Shown here: one piece after another, positions 1 to 8,179 of the stretch
How the letters are laid out: the number at the start of each line of letters is the position of its first letter
How positions within the stretch are numbered: the stretch's first letter is position 1
Assembly: GCF_007830455.1 (NCBI RefSeq)
Contig: NZ_VLLB01000001.1
Coordinates: 1,116,001-1,180,000 of the forward strand
Direction of reading: 5' to 3'
Length of the DNA: 64,000 nt
DNA from: Pseudoduganella lurida
GTDB lineage: Bacteria; Pseudomonadota; Gammaproteobacteria; Burkholderiales; Burkholderiaceae_D
Notes under the pieces: generated by a model
The model's input: only the letters and a program-made list of their open reading frames with translations
Databases searched by the model: none
Told to the model about the DNA's origin: nothing
Program-made: the position numbers and the translations under genes

Positions 1-1066
1 GTTCCGGCGGCAGGTGCGCGGTCACGGCCAGCACGAACGTGGCCGAGCGCAGCAGCTCGCGGTCCGGCACCACGGCCACGCGGATGCCGAACTGGCGCTC
101 GTCCAGCGGGATCGGCACGGCCTGCGCATCCATCACCGTCGACAGCGCGCGGCGCAGGTCGGCGATCACGGGCGCGAACGTGTCGGCCAGCGCGTCATGG
201 CGGTACGTTGGATACGCTGCGGTGCGCTTGCCCGGATCGGTGAAGGTGGCCAGTTCCCCGGCCAGCGACACGAGCGTCCCGTACAGCGTTTCCGGATGCA
301 CGCCGGTGGCGCCGGCCAGGTGGAGGACCAGCGGCTCGACGCGATTGAGCAGCTGCAGCAGCAGGAAGTCGGCGATTTCGGCGGCGCCCGCGGCACCCGG
401 CTGCGACAGCCTCGCGGCCAGCAGGTTGCCGCGCTGGTGCAGCAAGCCGGCCAGTTCATCGGCAAACGCGGCCAGGCGCGGGGCAGCCCGGAAGTCCAGG
501 CACGGCGGGCTGTAGTCCGGATCGAGTACCACGCGGCTGTCTGCACGCCGTTCGGCGATGCGCGCGACGCCCAGGGTGGCGTGCGCGTTGACGACTTCGG
601 CGGCCGGCGCCAGGCGCAGGCGGAGTTTACCGACCTGCATCAGCGCGCTGTTGTCCAGGCCATTGCTGTCCCATGCTTCGTAGTCCGCCGTGCGATGGCG
701 GGCGAAATTGTCCGGCCCTTCGCCATCGGCCACTTCGGCCACGCCGTGGCGGCGCAGCGGCAGCGCCAGCATCACCATCACGTTGCGCGCATCGGCCGGG
801 ATCTCGAGCGGCAGCGGCAGTTCGTCGTCGGCCGGCAGCGTGAACGGCGTGCCGTCCGGCAGCACGGCGGTGCACGATTGCAGCGCCAGCTTGCCCAGTG
901 CCAGCTGGTGTTCGTCGATCGTCAGTTCGACGAAGCCCCAGCTGTAGGGACGCAGCGCGGCCACGCGGTTTTCCAGCTGGCTTTGCCAATAGCGGTCGTG
1001 CTGCTGCAGGTGCTGCGGCTGCAGCAGCATGCCTTCCGACCAGACCACCTTGTTCTTCCAGGCCAT
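1..1066 (-). CDS. tssK: Type VI secretion baseplate protein TssK (3' end beyond window)
   Basis: The reverse strand is open from an ATG at 1066 to the window edge, about 355 codons. The protein starts MAWKNKVVWSEGMLLQPQHL, the usual N-terminus of the TssK/ImpJ family, whose members are about 440-450 residues, so roughly the last 90 residues are missing. TssK is a cytoplasmic trimer that links the type VI baseplate to the TssL-TssM membrane complex. It lies 21 bp after tagH in the same direction, so the two are probably cotranscribed. In many clusters the lipoprotein gene tssJ sits between tagH and tssK; there is no room for it here. Identification is from the N-terminal motif and context. Confidence 0.93.
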   Translation of the reverse strand, partial: MAWKNKVVWSEGMLLQPQHLQQHDRYWQSQLENRVAALRPYSWGFVELTIDEHQLALGKLALQSCTAVLPDGTPFTLPADDELPLPLEIPADARNVMVMLALPLRRHGVAEVADGEGPDNFARHRTADYEAWDSNGLDNSALMQVGKLRLRLAPAAEVVNAHATLGVARIAERRADSRVVLDPDYSPPCLDFRAAPRLAAFADELAGLLHQRGNLLAARLSQPGAAGAAEIADFLLLQLLNRVEPLVLHLAGATGVHPETLYGTLVSLAGELATFTDPGKRTAAYPTYRHDALADTFAPVIADLRRALSTVMDAQAVPIPLDERQFGIRVAVVPDRELLRSATFVLAVTAHLPPE

Positions 1067-1087
1067 AGTGCGTCTTTCGTCAATCGG

Positions 1088-2587
1088 CTAGAGGGCTGTT
1101 CCCTGTTTCAGCTGGCGCAGGCGCGCCACCTGCTCTTCATACGCTGCCGAGAAGGCTTCGCCGAACAGGCGCTGCAGGTCGTCGTCCGCTTCGCGGGCGA
1201 TCTCGCCATACAGCGCCACCAGCCGGTCCCACATGCGGGCCTTGCGGGCCGAGGCCAGCATCCGGTCCATCACGGTGGGTTCCGCCAGCCGCGCCTCGAT
1301 CTGTGCCGGATCGAAGCGGTGCAGCACCGCGCCCAGGGCCGCACGCATGCCGGCGATGACCGCCAGCTCGTGCGCGCGCAGGTCGTCGAACGCGCCCGCC
1401 ATGGCATCGACCGGGGCCATGTAGCCGGCCATCGCACCGGTCAGCATCTGCGTCAGCGCGCCTTCGGCATTCGGGAAGAATTTCAGGGGATTGTTGGCGC
1501 GCACCGACAGCATGGTCATGTCGATGCGGCTCTCCTTCTTCGTCACGGCGCGCGCCATCAGCACGTCCATCGTGCCGGCCGTGGCTTCGCGCAGCAGCTG
1601 GCCGACCATCTCGGCCACTTCGGTGGCGGGACGCTGCAGCGGCAGGTGCGGCACGCCGAGACCGCGCAGCAGCGCCTGCAGGACGGCGGCGTCGCTCGCG
1701 GCGGCGACCGGTGATGTGAGTGATGCGGGTGATGCGAGTGCGGCGGATGCGACGGGCGCGGCGGGTGCGGCCGGCGGCAGCTGCGCGATGAATGCCGTGA
1801 TGTCCTCGGCCACGCTGGCCGCAGGTGCGATGGGCGGAAAGGCGGCCGCGGGCGGCGCGAAGAAATCGGCCAGCGGATCGTAGCCGGCCGGGATCGAAAA
1901 GCCGGCAGCCGATGCGGGAGACAACGGCGCAGAAGACGGCGGCAGCGGCGTGGCACGCGACAATGCCGCCAGTTCCGGCGACACGTGATCGCTCTCGGCC
2001 GCCCGCGCCGGTGAGGCGGGCGCGCTGCCGAACAGGTTCAGGCCGAGAGGATCGTCGCTGGCGAACGGCACCTGGCCGGACGACACGTCGAGGAGGCTGC
2101 CACCGGCAAATGGATCGCCCGGTGCCGCCGGCAGCGCGGCAGGTGCGGCGCTGCCGGTTGAGGCGGATTGGAATGGCGGCAGCTGTACAGGTGCCGCCGG
2201 CGGCGGCGGTTCGAACAGCGGCAGCGCCGTGTCGTTGACGGGAGCGGCAGCCAGCGGCGCGGCGGCCGGTGCCGCCTCGATCAGGATCTGCATCCGGTAG
2301 TCGCCGATGGCCAGCCGGTCGCCATGCGCCAGCGCGACCGTGTTGCCCTTGCCAAGGGGACGGTCGTTGACCACGCTGGCATTGCTGCCCAAATCCTCCA
2401 GCATGAACGTATCGCCCTGCGCCAGCACGCGCGCATGCAGGCGCGAGATGTACTTGCCGGGATCGTCCAGCACCAGGTCGCTGTCGGGCGAACGGCCGAT
2501 GCTGCCGCCCGCGGCCGTCATGCGCACGGGCGGTGCCGGCGGCACCGGCAGGTTGCAATAGCTGAGGATGCGGAAGGTCAGCAGCAT
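1088..2587 (-). CDS. tagH: Type VI secretion-associated FHA protein TagH
   Basis: A 499-residue protein. The forkhead-associated domain occupies about residues 5-100, with the signature GxxIGRxxxxDLVLxDPxxxISRxHA followed by LEDLGSNASVVND. FHA domains bind phosphothreonine, and in type VI systems TagH takes part in Ser/Thr-kinase (PpkA/PppA) post-translational control. A long Ala/Pro-rich linker (about 110-310) separates it from a C-terminal alpha-helical domain typical of TagH/ImpI. I chose the ATG at 2587 because MLLTFRILSYC matches the family start; an upstream in-frame ATG at 2647 would add 20 unconserved residues. It is followed after 21 bp by tssK. Confidence 0.9.
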   Translation of the reverse strand: MLLTFRILSYCNLPVPPAPPVRMTAAGGSIGRSPDSDLVLDDPGKYISRLHARVLAQGDTFMLEDLGSNASVVNDRPLGKGNTVALAHGDRLAIGDYRMQILIEAAPAAAPLAAAPVNDTALPLFEPPPPAAPVQLPPFQSASTGSAAPAALPAAPGDPFAGGSLLDVSSGQVPFASDDPLGLNLFGSAPASPARAAESDHVSPELAALSRATPLPPSSAPLSPASAAGFSIPAGYDPLADFFAPPAAAFPPIAPAASVAEDITAFIAQLPPAAPAAPVASAALASPASLTSPVAAASDAAVLQALLRGLGVPHLPLQRPATEVAEMVGQLLREATAGTMDVLMARAVTKKESRIDMTMLSVRANNPLKFFPNAEGALTQMLTGAMAGYMAPVDAMAGAFDDLRAHELAVIAGMRAALGAVLHRFDPAQIEARLAEPTVMDRMLASARKARMWDRLVALYGEIAREADDDLQRLFGEAFSAAYEEQVARLRQLKQGTAL

Positions 2588-2755
2588 GGACGTATGAGGT
2601 TCGGTTGCCTCCGCGATGCCACGCAGCCGGATGAAGCGCGCGGACAAATGCGGCCTGGACTGGTTACCGATTATACGTGGCAGTCGTGCAGTTGTTGCAA
2701 CTTCTTTACCGACAGTCCGTCACTAATTTGCAGCTTCGAAAGCGCTAGTCGTCCT

Positions 2756-2835
2756 CCTGTATCAGCTCCGTCCTGCATCAGCGCCGGCCTGTACCAGCGC
2801 CGGCCTGCGTCATCGCCGTCCAGCATCATCGCCAT
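2756..2835. repeat. Five tandem copies of a 16-bp repeat
   Basis: Five head-to-tail 16-bp units run from 2756 to 2835. The clearest is CCTGCATCAGCGCCGG (2772-2787). The others differ at two to five positions and the array ends in a partial CCTG. It lies between the 5' end of tagH (2587) and the 3' end of the PLP lyase gene (2855), so it is intergenic in both directions. Confidence 0.8.
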
Positions 2836-2854
2836 CCTGTTAGACGCCGCCCGC

Positions 2855-3823
2855 TCAGCCGGCCAGGAAACCGCCGAGCCGCGCCAGGTCGATATTGCCG
2901 CCGCTGACCAGGATGCCGACCCGCTTGCCTTTCAGCTCGGCCCGCATGCGGCGTGCGGCCGCGAAGCCCAGGCAGCCGGTGGGCTCGACGACGATCTTCA
3001 TGCGCTCGGCAAAGAAGCGCATGCAGGCCACCAGCTCATCGTCCGTCACGGTCAGGATGTCGTCGACGTCGCGCCGGATGATCGGGAACGTGTGCTGGCC
3101 CAGGTGCTGCGTCTGGGCGCCATCGGCGATCGTCTTCGGCGTGTCGATATGGACGATCGCGCCGGCGCGGAACGACTGCTGGCCATCGTTGCCCGCTTCC
3201 GGCTCCACGCCATACAGTTTGCACCCCGGTGCCAGCGCCCGCGTCGACAGCGCCGAGCCGGCCAGCAGGCCGCCGCCGCCAAGGCAGACGAAGAACGCAT
3301 CCAGCGGTCCGGTTTCCTCGAACAGCTCTTTCGCGGCCGTGCCCTGCCCCGCGATCACGTCCGGATGGTCGTAGGGCGGAATCAGCGTCAGGCCGTGCTG
3401 GTCGGCCAGCGCGCGGCCGATCTGCTCGCGGTCTTCCGTGTAGCGGTCGTAGATGACGACATTGCCGCCATAGCCCCTGGTGGCCGCGACCTTGGCAGCC
3501 GGTGCATCGTGCGGCATCACGATCGTGGCCGGCATGCCCAGCAGCCTGGCGGCCAGCGCGACGGCCTGCGCGTGATTGCCGGACGAAAAAGCCACCACGC
3601 CGCGGCTGCGCTGCTGCGGCGTGAACTTCGACAGTGCGTTGTACGCACCGCGGAATTTGAAGGCGCCCATGCGCTGCAGGTTCTCGCACTTGAAGAAGAC
3701 CCGGGCGCCGAATTCCTCGTCCACGGTGCGCGAGGTCAGCACCGGCGTGCGGTTGGCGGCGCCGGCGATGCGCGCGGCCGCCGCGACGACGTCTTCGTAG
3801 GTGGTCGATGCAGTGGTGTTCAT
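2855..3823 (-). CDS. PLP-dependent threonine dehydratase-type ammonia-lyase (possibly threo-3-hydroxyaspartate ammonia-lyase)
   Basis: A 322-residue fold-type II PLP enzyme. Visible motifs are the PLP lysine in GAFKFRGA (Lys56), the substrate loop SSGNHAQA, the phosphate-binding glycine loop GGGGLLAGSA and SGGNIDL near the C-terminus. It lacks the C-terminal ACT domain of biosynthetic IlvA, so it belongs with short catabolic threonine/serine dehydratases, serine racemases and hydroxyaspartate ammonia-lyases; the substrate cannot be settled from sequence. Its ATG (3823) overlaps the stop of the upstream regulator gene as ATGA, so the two are translationally coupled. The partner is a YheO/DauR-type regulator, a family linked to D-amino acid and hydroxyaspartate catabolism, which favours an amino-acid ammonia-lyase role. 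Confidence 0.88.
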   Translation of the reverse strand: MNTTASTTYEDVVAAAARIAGAANRTPVLTSRTVDEEFGARVFFKCENLQRMGAFKFRGAYNALSKFTPQQRSRGVVAFSSGNHAQAVALAARLLGMPATIVMPHDAPAAKVAATRGYGGNVVIYDRYTEDREQIGRALADQHGLTLIPPYDHPDVIAGQGTAAKELFEETGPLDAFFVCLGGGGLLAGSALSTRALAPGCKLYGVEPEAGNDGQQSFRAGAIVHIDTPKTIADGAQTQHLGQHTFPIIRRDVDDILTVTDDELVACMRFFAERMKIVVEPTGCLGFAAARRMRAELKGKRVGILVSGGNIDLARLGGFLAG

Positions 3824-4509
3824 GGCGAACCTTTCGATGATTTGATGTCGTTGTAGGCGGTGGCGCGCGAGATGCCCAGGTGGGATGCGGCCGTCTCCAT
3901 GGCGCGCCGCACCTCCAGGAAGCCACTCGCCTTCAGCTCCCGCATCAGGGCGCGGCGCTCGCCGGCCTTGAGCAGCTGTGGCGCGGAAGCGAGGCCCGCG
4001 GCATACCGGTCGATGCGGCCGCGGATGGCCTCGGCGCTGGCCGGGTCGAGCGACTCCGGCACCGGCTCGGCATCCGTGGCGTTGAACTGCGCCAGCGCGC
4101 CCTGCATGGAGCGGAACAGCGTCAGGTCCACGTTCAGGCACAGCGCGGCCACATAGCGCCCTTGTTCATCGCGGATGCCGATGGAGGTGCTCTTGGCCGG
4201 CCGGCCGTCCGCGAACCGGTTGGCGTAGTTGGCGATCGTTGCGGGAAAGCTGCTGTCGGCGATGCGCGCCAGGCCCAGCTCCGTGGCCGGATCGCCGGGG
4301 GCCCGGCCGGACAGGTTGTTGTGGATCGCGAAAATGGCATGCCGCGGGTCGCGCAGGTCGTGCACGACGACCTCGCAGAACGGCGCGAACGTGCGGGCGA
4401 TGCCCTCGGCGATCTGCGCCACCTGGTCGATCAGCAGCGTCGCACCGGACTGCGCATCGTCCGTACGGGTTTGCCGCGCGCGTGCCACTGGCTGCTCCCT
4501 GCCCGTCAC
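3820..4509 (-). CDS. YheO/DauR-family transcriptional regulator (PAS plus HTH)
   Basis: A 229-residue protein if translation starts at the GTG at 4509, which overlaps the preceding stop as GTGA; there is no ATG near the N-terminus, and an alternative GTG begins VARARQTR. Residues of about 25-140 form a YheO-type PAS domain (FAPFCEVVVHDL, IGIRDEQGRYVAALCLNVD). The last 60 or so form a helix-turn-helix (MREL, AAxxLGISRATAYNDIK). Members of this family regulate D-amino acid catabolism, for example DauR for D-arginine. It is sandwiched, with overlaps on both sides, between the gamma carbonic anhydrase and ammonia-lyase genes, and so probably controls this operon. Confidence 0.85.
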   Translation of the reverse strand: MTGREQPVARARQTRTDDAQSGATLLIDQVAQIAEGIARTFAPFCEVVVHDLRDPRHAIFAIHNNLSGRAPGDPATELGLARIADSSFPATIANYANRFADGRPAKSTSIGIRDEQGRYVAALCLNVDLTLFRSMQGALAQFNATDAEPVPESLDPASAEAIRGRIDRYAAGLASAPQLLKAGERRALMRELKASGFLEVRRAMETAASHLGISRATAYNDIKSSKGSP

Positions 4510-5048
4510 GCGCCGGCCGGCGTGCTCAGGTAGTTGTCCTTGATACGCACGTAATGCTCGGCCGAGTAGCGCAGGTAGGCGATCTCCGCATCGGTCAGGC
4601 GCCGCACCTTCTTGACGGGCCGGCCCATGTACAGGTAGCCGCTCTCCAGCGTCTTGCCGGGCGGGACCAGGCTGCCGGCGCCGATCATCACCCGGTCCGG
4701 CACCACCACGTCGTCCATCAGGATGGTGCCCATGCCGATCAGGCAGTCGTTGCCGATGCGGCTGCCGTGCAGGATCACCGAGTGGCCGATCGTGACGTAG
4801 TCGCCGATGACGAGAGACGCACCCTGCGGCTTGCCGGGCGTCCGGTGCGCCACATGGCCCATCGTCAGGTCCTGGATGTTGGTGCAACGGCCGATAACGA
4901 TGTCGTTCACGTCGCCGCGCAGCACGGCATTGCACCACACGGAAGAATCGGCGCCCAGCTGCACGCTGCCGATCACCTGGGCGGAGGGGTGCAGGTAGAC
5001 GCGTTCGGCGAGCTGCGGGATGGAATCGAGGTAGGCGGAGACTGGCAT
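4506..5048 (-). CDS. Gamma-class carbonic anhydrase-like hexapeptide-repeat protein
   Basis: A 180-residue left-handed beta-helix protein with repeated (I/V)G-hexapeptides (VIGSVQLGADSSVWCNAV, VIGDYVTIGHSVILHGSRIG). The three histidines that bind metal in Cam/YrdA-type gamma carbonic anhydrases are present: His65 in MGHVAH, His89 and His94 in IGHSVILHG. Most bacterial members (YrdA, PaaY, CaiE) have weak or other activities such as thioester hydrolysis, so the reaction is uncertain. The ATG at 5048 gives the family N-terminus (MPVSAYLDSIP); further upstream the frame is not conserved. The gene heads a three-gene operon, overlapping the regulator gene by GTGA. Confidence 0.88.
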   Translation of the reverse strand: MPVSAYLDSIPQLAERVYLHPSAQVIGSVQLGADSSVWCNAVLRGDVNDIVIGRCTNIQDLTMGHVAHRTPGKPQGASLVIGDYVTIGHSVILHGSRIGNDCLIGMGTILMDDVVVPDRVMIGAGSLVPPGKTLESGYLYMGRPVKKVRRLTDAEIAYLRYSAEHYVRIKDNYLSTPAGA

Positions 5049-5076
5049 GGATGATGGAACACGCACTTGAACTGGA

Positions 5077-5098
5077 TTATATGTCTGATATTGGACAT
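5077..5098 (-). promoter_or_regulatory. Probable promoter -10 box and palindromic operator of the carbonic anhydrase-regulator-lyase operon
   Basis: On the reverse strand a perfect TATAAT (5082-5077) lies about 30 nt before the ATG at 5048. Immediately upstream is an inverted repeat, ATGTC-N8-GACAT (5081-5098), overlapping where RNA polymerase would bind. No good -35 box is seen at 17 bp. The placement suits autoregulation by the operon's own YheO-type regulator, which is an inference. Confidence 0.4.
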
Positions 5099-5362
5099 TA
5101 TGCCCAATTCGCGCATCGGGGACAAGATAGGGAAGCATCAGAATCCAGGCGACCGGCCACATGATGACGCCCTTGGTGCCTCGGCACGCCCTCGCCGGCC
5201 AGCAGCATTTCCACCATGACGATATGGTGGGAAGCTTGGACATGTGGCTGACGGATGCGCATCGGCGGAGGACCGGAAGGGTTCATTCTACCTGTCTGGC
5301 CAGGCGCCGCTCGTACCTGCGCGGCATCTGGGCCAATCCCTACGCGGTCCCTACGCCGGTCC
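5099..5362. other. Intergenic stretch with a short direct repeat
   Basis: No convincing gene is seen between the carbonic anhydrase promoter and the end of the mannitol dehydrogenase-family gene. Open frames here have no ribosome site and no recognisable composition. Near the right end, TCCCTACGCCGG-like units occur three times in a row (5338-5370), of 11-12 bp each. Confidence 0.5.
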
Positions 5363-6484
5363 CTACACCGCTCCGGAGGCCAGCGCCGCATGCAGGCGCG
5401 GCTGCCGCAGGTCCAGTCCCAGCCGGCCGGCGAGTTCCACGACGGGCAGCAGCCGGCGCCGCTTTTTCTCGCCATGGTTCTGGGCGATATCGGCCAGCCG
5501 GTGCGCCAGGAACGGATTGGCGAAGCGGTCGCGCACCTGCACTAGATAAGCGCGCGCGGCGTCGGCTTCACCCGGCGCAGCGAAGACGGGCAGCACCTCC
5601 TCTTCCCACAGCGCCTCGAGTTCCGAACGCCGTGCGGGGTCGGCCAGCGCGGCAGCCACGGTGTCGTCCGGTGCGCGCTGGGCCGCCAGCCAGCACTCGG
5701 CCAGCCAGGTATGCCCCAGGTTCAGCAGGAACAGCTTGCGCCGTTCGAAGGGCTCCAGCCGGTCGGTGACGACGATGCTCGGGTGGCGGCACGGCAGCAC
5801 CATGCGTGGCTGCCGTTCCATCACCCAGAGCGCATACGGTTCGGCGATCGCGCCGGCCGGCTCGATCGGCGCCGACACGATGCGGTCCACCAGCGAATTG
5901 ATCCAGATGCAGCCGGTGCGCAGATACGCCACCAGTGCATCGTCGAGCTGCCAGGCCTGCGCCAGCCCGAGGACGGTGTCGCGCAGCACGCTGCCGTTGT
6001 TCGCCACCAGTTCGCACGGGTACAGCGTGACGGGCGCGCCGCCGCGGCGGAACCGCTCGCGCAGCAGCACCAGCAGCTTGGCGGGAAAGCTGCGCGGCGC
6101 CACCGCCGCGCCATGCAGGTGCGGGCCATCCTCGCGGTCCAGTTCGTAGCCCCGATCGCCCGTGTTGGAGACGATCACCTGCGCCATGGCGGCCGCGTCG
6201 CACACGGCGGCCCAGTCCTCGCCGGCATGCAGCGCGGCGGCGATGGCATTGACGCGGTGCTCCTCGTCCACCGTGACGCCATCGCGCCGGCCGCGGATAC
6301 GCACCGGGTAGCCACCGGGCGCATTGAACGCCGCCAGCCGCCGGCGGGACTGCGCACTGGTCGTCGTCTGCACGACGGTGATGCGGCCGAGGGCCTCGCC
6401 CCGCGCCAGCGCCTCGTCGACGAACAGGTCGACATGGGCTTGCAGGAAGCGGCTGGTGCCGAACTGGAGGATCGGCGTCGGCAT
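5363..6484 (-). CDS. Mannitol dehydrogenase-family NAD-dependent oxidoreductase (tagaturonate reductase-like)
   Basis: A 373-residue protein. The N-terminus, PILQFGTSRFLQAHVDLFV, is the NAD-binding start typical of the polyol-dehydrogenase long-chain family. NTGDRGY, YPCELVANNG and LGHTWLAE match the family's conserved cofactor and catalytic regions. Family members oxidise mannitol or arabinitol, or reduce tagaturonate and fructuronate; at 373 residues this one is shorter than UxaB (about 480), and the substrate is not evident. The ATG at 6484 starts the conserved block directly. It is preceded by a short frame ending one base before this ATG. The upstream Gfo/Idh oxidoreductase on the same strand may belong to the same sugar-acid pathway. 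Confidence 0.85.
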   Translation of the reverse strand: MPTPILQFGTSRFLQAHVDLFVDEALARGEALGRITVVQTTTSAQSRRRLAAFNAPGGYPVRIRGRRDGVTVDEEHRVNAIAAALHAGEDWAAVCDAAAMAQVIVSNTGDRGYELDREDGPHLHGAAVAPRSFPAKLLVLLRERFRRGGAPVTLYPCELVANNGSVLRDTVLGLAQAWQLDDALVAYLRTGCIWINSLVDRIVSAPIEPAGAIAEPYALWVMERQPRMVLPCRHPSIVVTDRLEPFERRKLFLLNLGHTWLAECWLAAQRAPDDTVAAALADPARRSELEALWEEEVLPVFAAPGEADAARAYLVQVRDRFANPFLAHRLADIAQNHGEKKRRRLLPVVELAGRLGLDLRQPRLHAALASGAV

Positions 6485-6485
6485 G

Positions 6486-6644
6486 TCAGGCCCGGGTGCC
6501 GGCAGCGATGGCGGCGTGTGGTGGCCGCGCACGGGCCGCCACGTGGGGTCCCACTGCGCCCGCGGCCGGAAGCAGAGCGGGAAGCGGCGGTGCACGTTCG
6601 GCCAGGCGCGGCACGACAGGCGACTCGGGGACGACAGAAGTCAT
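6486..6644 (-). CDS. Possible short leader reading frame before the mannitol dehydrogenase-family gene
   Basis: A 52-codon frame (MTSVVPESPVVPRL..., rich in Pro and Ala) whose TGA lies one base before the ATG of the downstream oxidoreductase, as in translationally coupled leaders. Only a weak GAAAG lies before its ATG, and I recognise no homologous family. The DNA further upstream (6645-6861) is AT-richer around TTCTCTATATATTACG (near 6675-6700 on the reverse strand), where a promoter is plausible. It may equally be untranslated leader. Confidence 0.25.
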   Translation of the reverse strand: MTSVVPESPVVPRLAERAPPLPALLPAAGAVGPHVAARARPPHAAIAAGTRA

Positions 6645-6861
6645 GTTGAACTTTCGGGATGTATTCGCGGGACGATTGTTCGTAATATATAGAGAACTAA
6701 CAACGCGTGTCACGGCGGAGTGGCGGACATGAACGTCGACGTATCGATGCCGCCCGCGTGACCGCCGTGCCGGGGTCACGGGGGTACGAACGCCACCGTC
6801 TTCGCAGTTCCACCTTCCCATCGAACGTGGCATGGCGGCCTGCGGGTACGTGGCCAGGAAG

Positions 6862-8025
6862 CTAGGGCCGCGTCGCGCCCTTCTGCGCCTTGAGCACCAG
6901 TTCGGCCGCCAGCAACGCTCCATCCTGGTCCTGCGCCGTCATGGTCCGGTGCGCGATGTCCGCCACGAACTGCCGCCCGAACGGCAGGTCGAGCCGGCTG
7001 CAGTCCATGTACCGCGCTTCTTTCCGGTCGACGATGAGCAGGTGGTTCGTGCCCTGCCGGCCGACCGGATCGATGTACTTGCGCAGCTCGATATAGCCTT
7101 CCGTGCCGAGGATGAACAGGCGGCCGTCGCCCCACGTCGCCAGCCCGTCCGGCGTGAACCAGTCCACCCGCACGTAGCCGGTGCCGCCGTTGCCCGTCAA
7201 AAGCATGTCGCCGAAGTCCTCGAACGCCGGATAGTCGGGATGGGCCAGGTTGCCGGCCTGGGAGGCGAGCACCTTTGCCTTCGTCGAGCCGGTATAGAAC
7301 AGGAACTGGTCGGCCTGGTGGGAACCCAGGTCCGTGAGGATGCCGCCGTAGCGCTGCCGGTCGAAGAACCAGGCGGGCCGCGACGCCGCGCGCAGGCGGT
7401 GCGGCGCCAGGTTCAGGGTCTGGATCACCTTGCCGATGGCGCCCGCCTGCACCAGCTCCCCGGCCTTGACGGCCGCGGGCACTTCCAGCCGTTCGGAATA
7501 CATGATCGCGAACTTGCGCCCCGTCTCGCGGACCGCCTTGCGCACCGCCGCCAGCTGGGCGAGGCTGGTGATGCCGGGTTTGTCGCACAAAAAATCCTTA
7601 TCGGTCCGCAGCACGCGGATCCCCAGCGGGGCGCGCTGGTCGGGCACGGGGGCCGCAACCACCAGCTGGATCGAACGGTCCTGCAGGATCGCGTCCTCGC
7701 TTGCCGCTTCCGGCACCGCGCCGAAGCGCTTGCGGAACTCGGCGAGCTGCTGGTCCTTCAGGCCGTCCCGGTTCGTCGACAGCACGGCCACGAGCTCGCC
7801 GCCGCCGCGTTGCACCGCCGCGGTCATGCTCATGATGTGCGGGTGATCCAGTCCGATGACGGCGAAGCTGATGGCCGAGGGGGATGCCGGCATGGCCGGA
7901 CCGGGTTCCAGCACCTCGTGCCGGATGGCTTCCGACGCAGTCTGGGCGAACGCGGTGCCGGTGACGGAAGCGGAGCCCGCTACCCCGGCCAACTGGAGAA
8001 AGCGCCTGCGGTCGAAGGGATTCAT
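6862..8025 (-). CDS. Tat-exported Gfo/Idh/MocA-family oxidoreductase
   Basis: A 387-residue protein. It begins MNPFDRRRFLQLAGVAGSAS and ends its leader at AFAQ, a twin-arginine signal, so the folded, cofactor-loaded enzyme is predicted to be periplasmic. The Rossmann part includes FAVIGLDHPH and the conserved DKPG segment (in place of EKP) at about residue 155, followed by the Gfo/Idh/MocA C-terminal sheet domain with GSHQADQF. Family members oxidise or reduce sugars and inositols with NAD(P), and exported ones include GH109 glycosidases. The substrate is unknown. The ATG has AGGA nine bases upstream. It lies between ugd and the mannitol dehydrogenase-family gene on the same strand. Confidence 0.88.
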   Translation of the reverse strand: MNPFDRRRFLQLAGVAGSASVTGTAFAQTASEAIRHEVLEPGPAMPASPSAISFAVIGLDHPHIMSMTAAVQRGGGELVAVLSTNRDGLKDQQLAEFRKRFGAVPEAASEDAILQDRSIQLVVAAPVPDQRAPLGIRVLRTDKDFLCDKPGITSLAQLAAVRKAVRETGRKFAIMYSERLEVPAAVKAGELVQAGAIGKVIQTLNLAPHRLRAASRPAWFFDRQRYGGILTDLGSHQADQFLFYTGSTKAKVLASQAGNLAHPDYPAFEDFGDMLLTGNGGTGYVRVDWFTPDGLATWGDGRLFILGTEGYIELRKYIDPVGRQGTNHLLIVDRKEARYMDCSRLDLPFGRQFVADIAHRTMTAQDQDGALLAAELVLKAQKGATRP

Positions 8026-8179
8026 TGCGCGGTGTCCTGTTCAGCGGAGAGATCGGCAAGGATACCTGCGCTGTCCGGCAACGGGAAGCGGCTGTTGCGA
8101 ACGCGATCCGCGCTCCGGCCAATGATGTCGACGAAACAGGTCGCGGGACCGGCCGCGCCGGTGGCCAGGCTCCGGCGCG

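Noticed and set aside
14..1714. Long plus-strand frame opposite tssK and tagH
   Set aside because: It is a GC-rich shadow with Arg/His/Gln-rich composition, lying over two well-recognised genes on the other strand. The same reasoning removed many other long frames across the window.
2855..4141. Long N-terminal extension of the PLP lyase
   Set aside because: The upstream in-frame codons overlap the regulator gene and have shadow composition. The ATG at 3823, coupled to the regulator stop, matches the family start.
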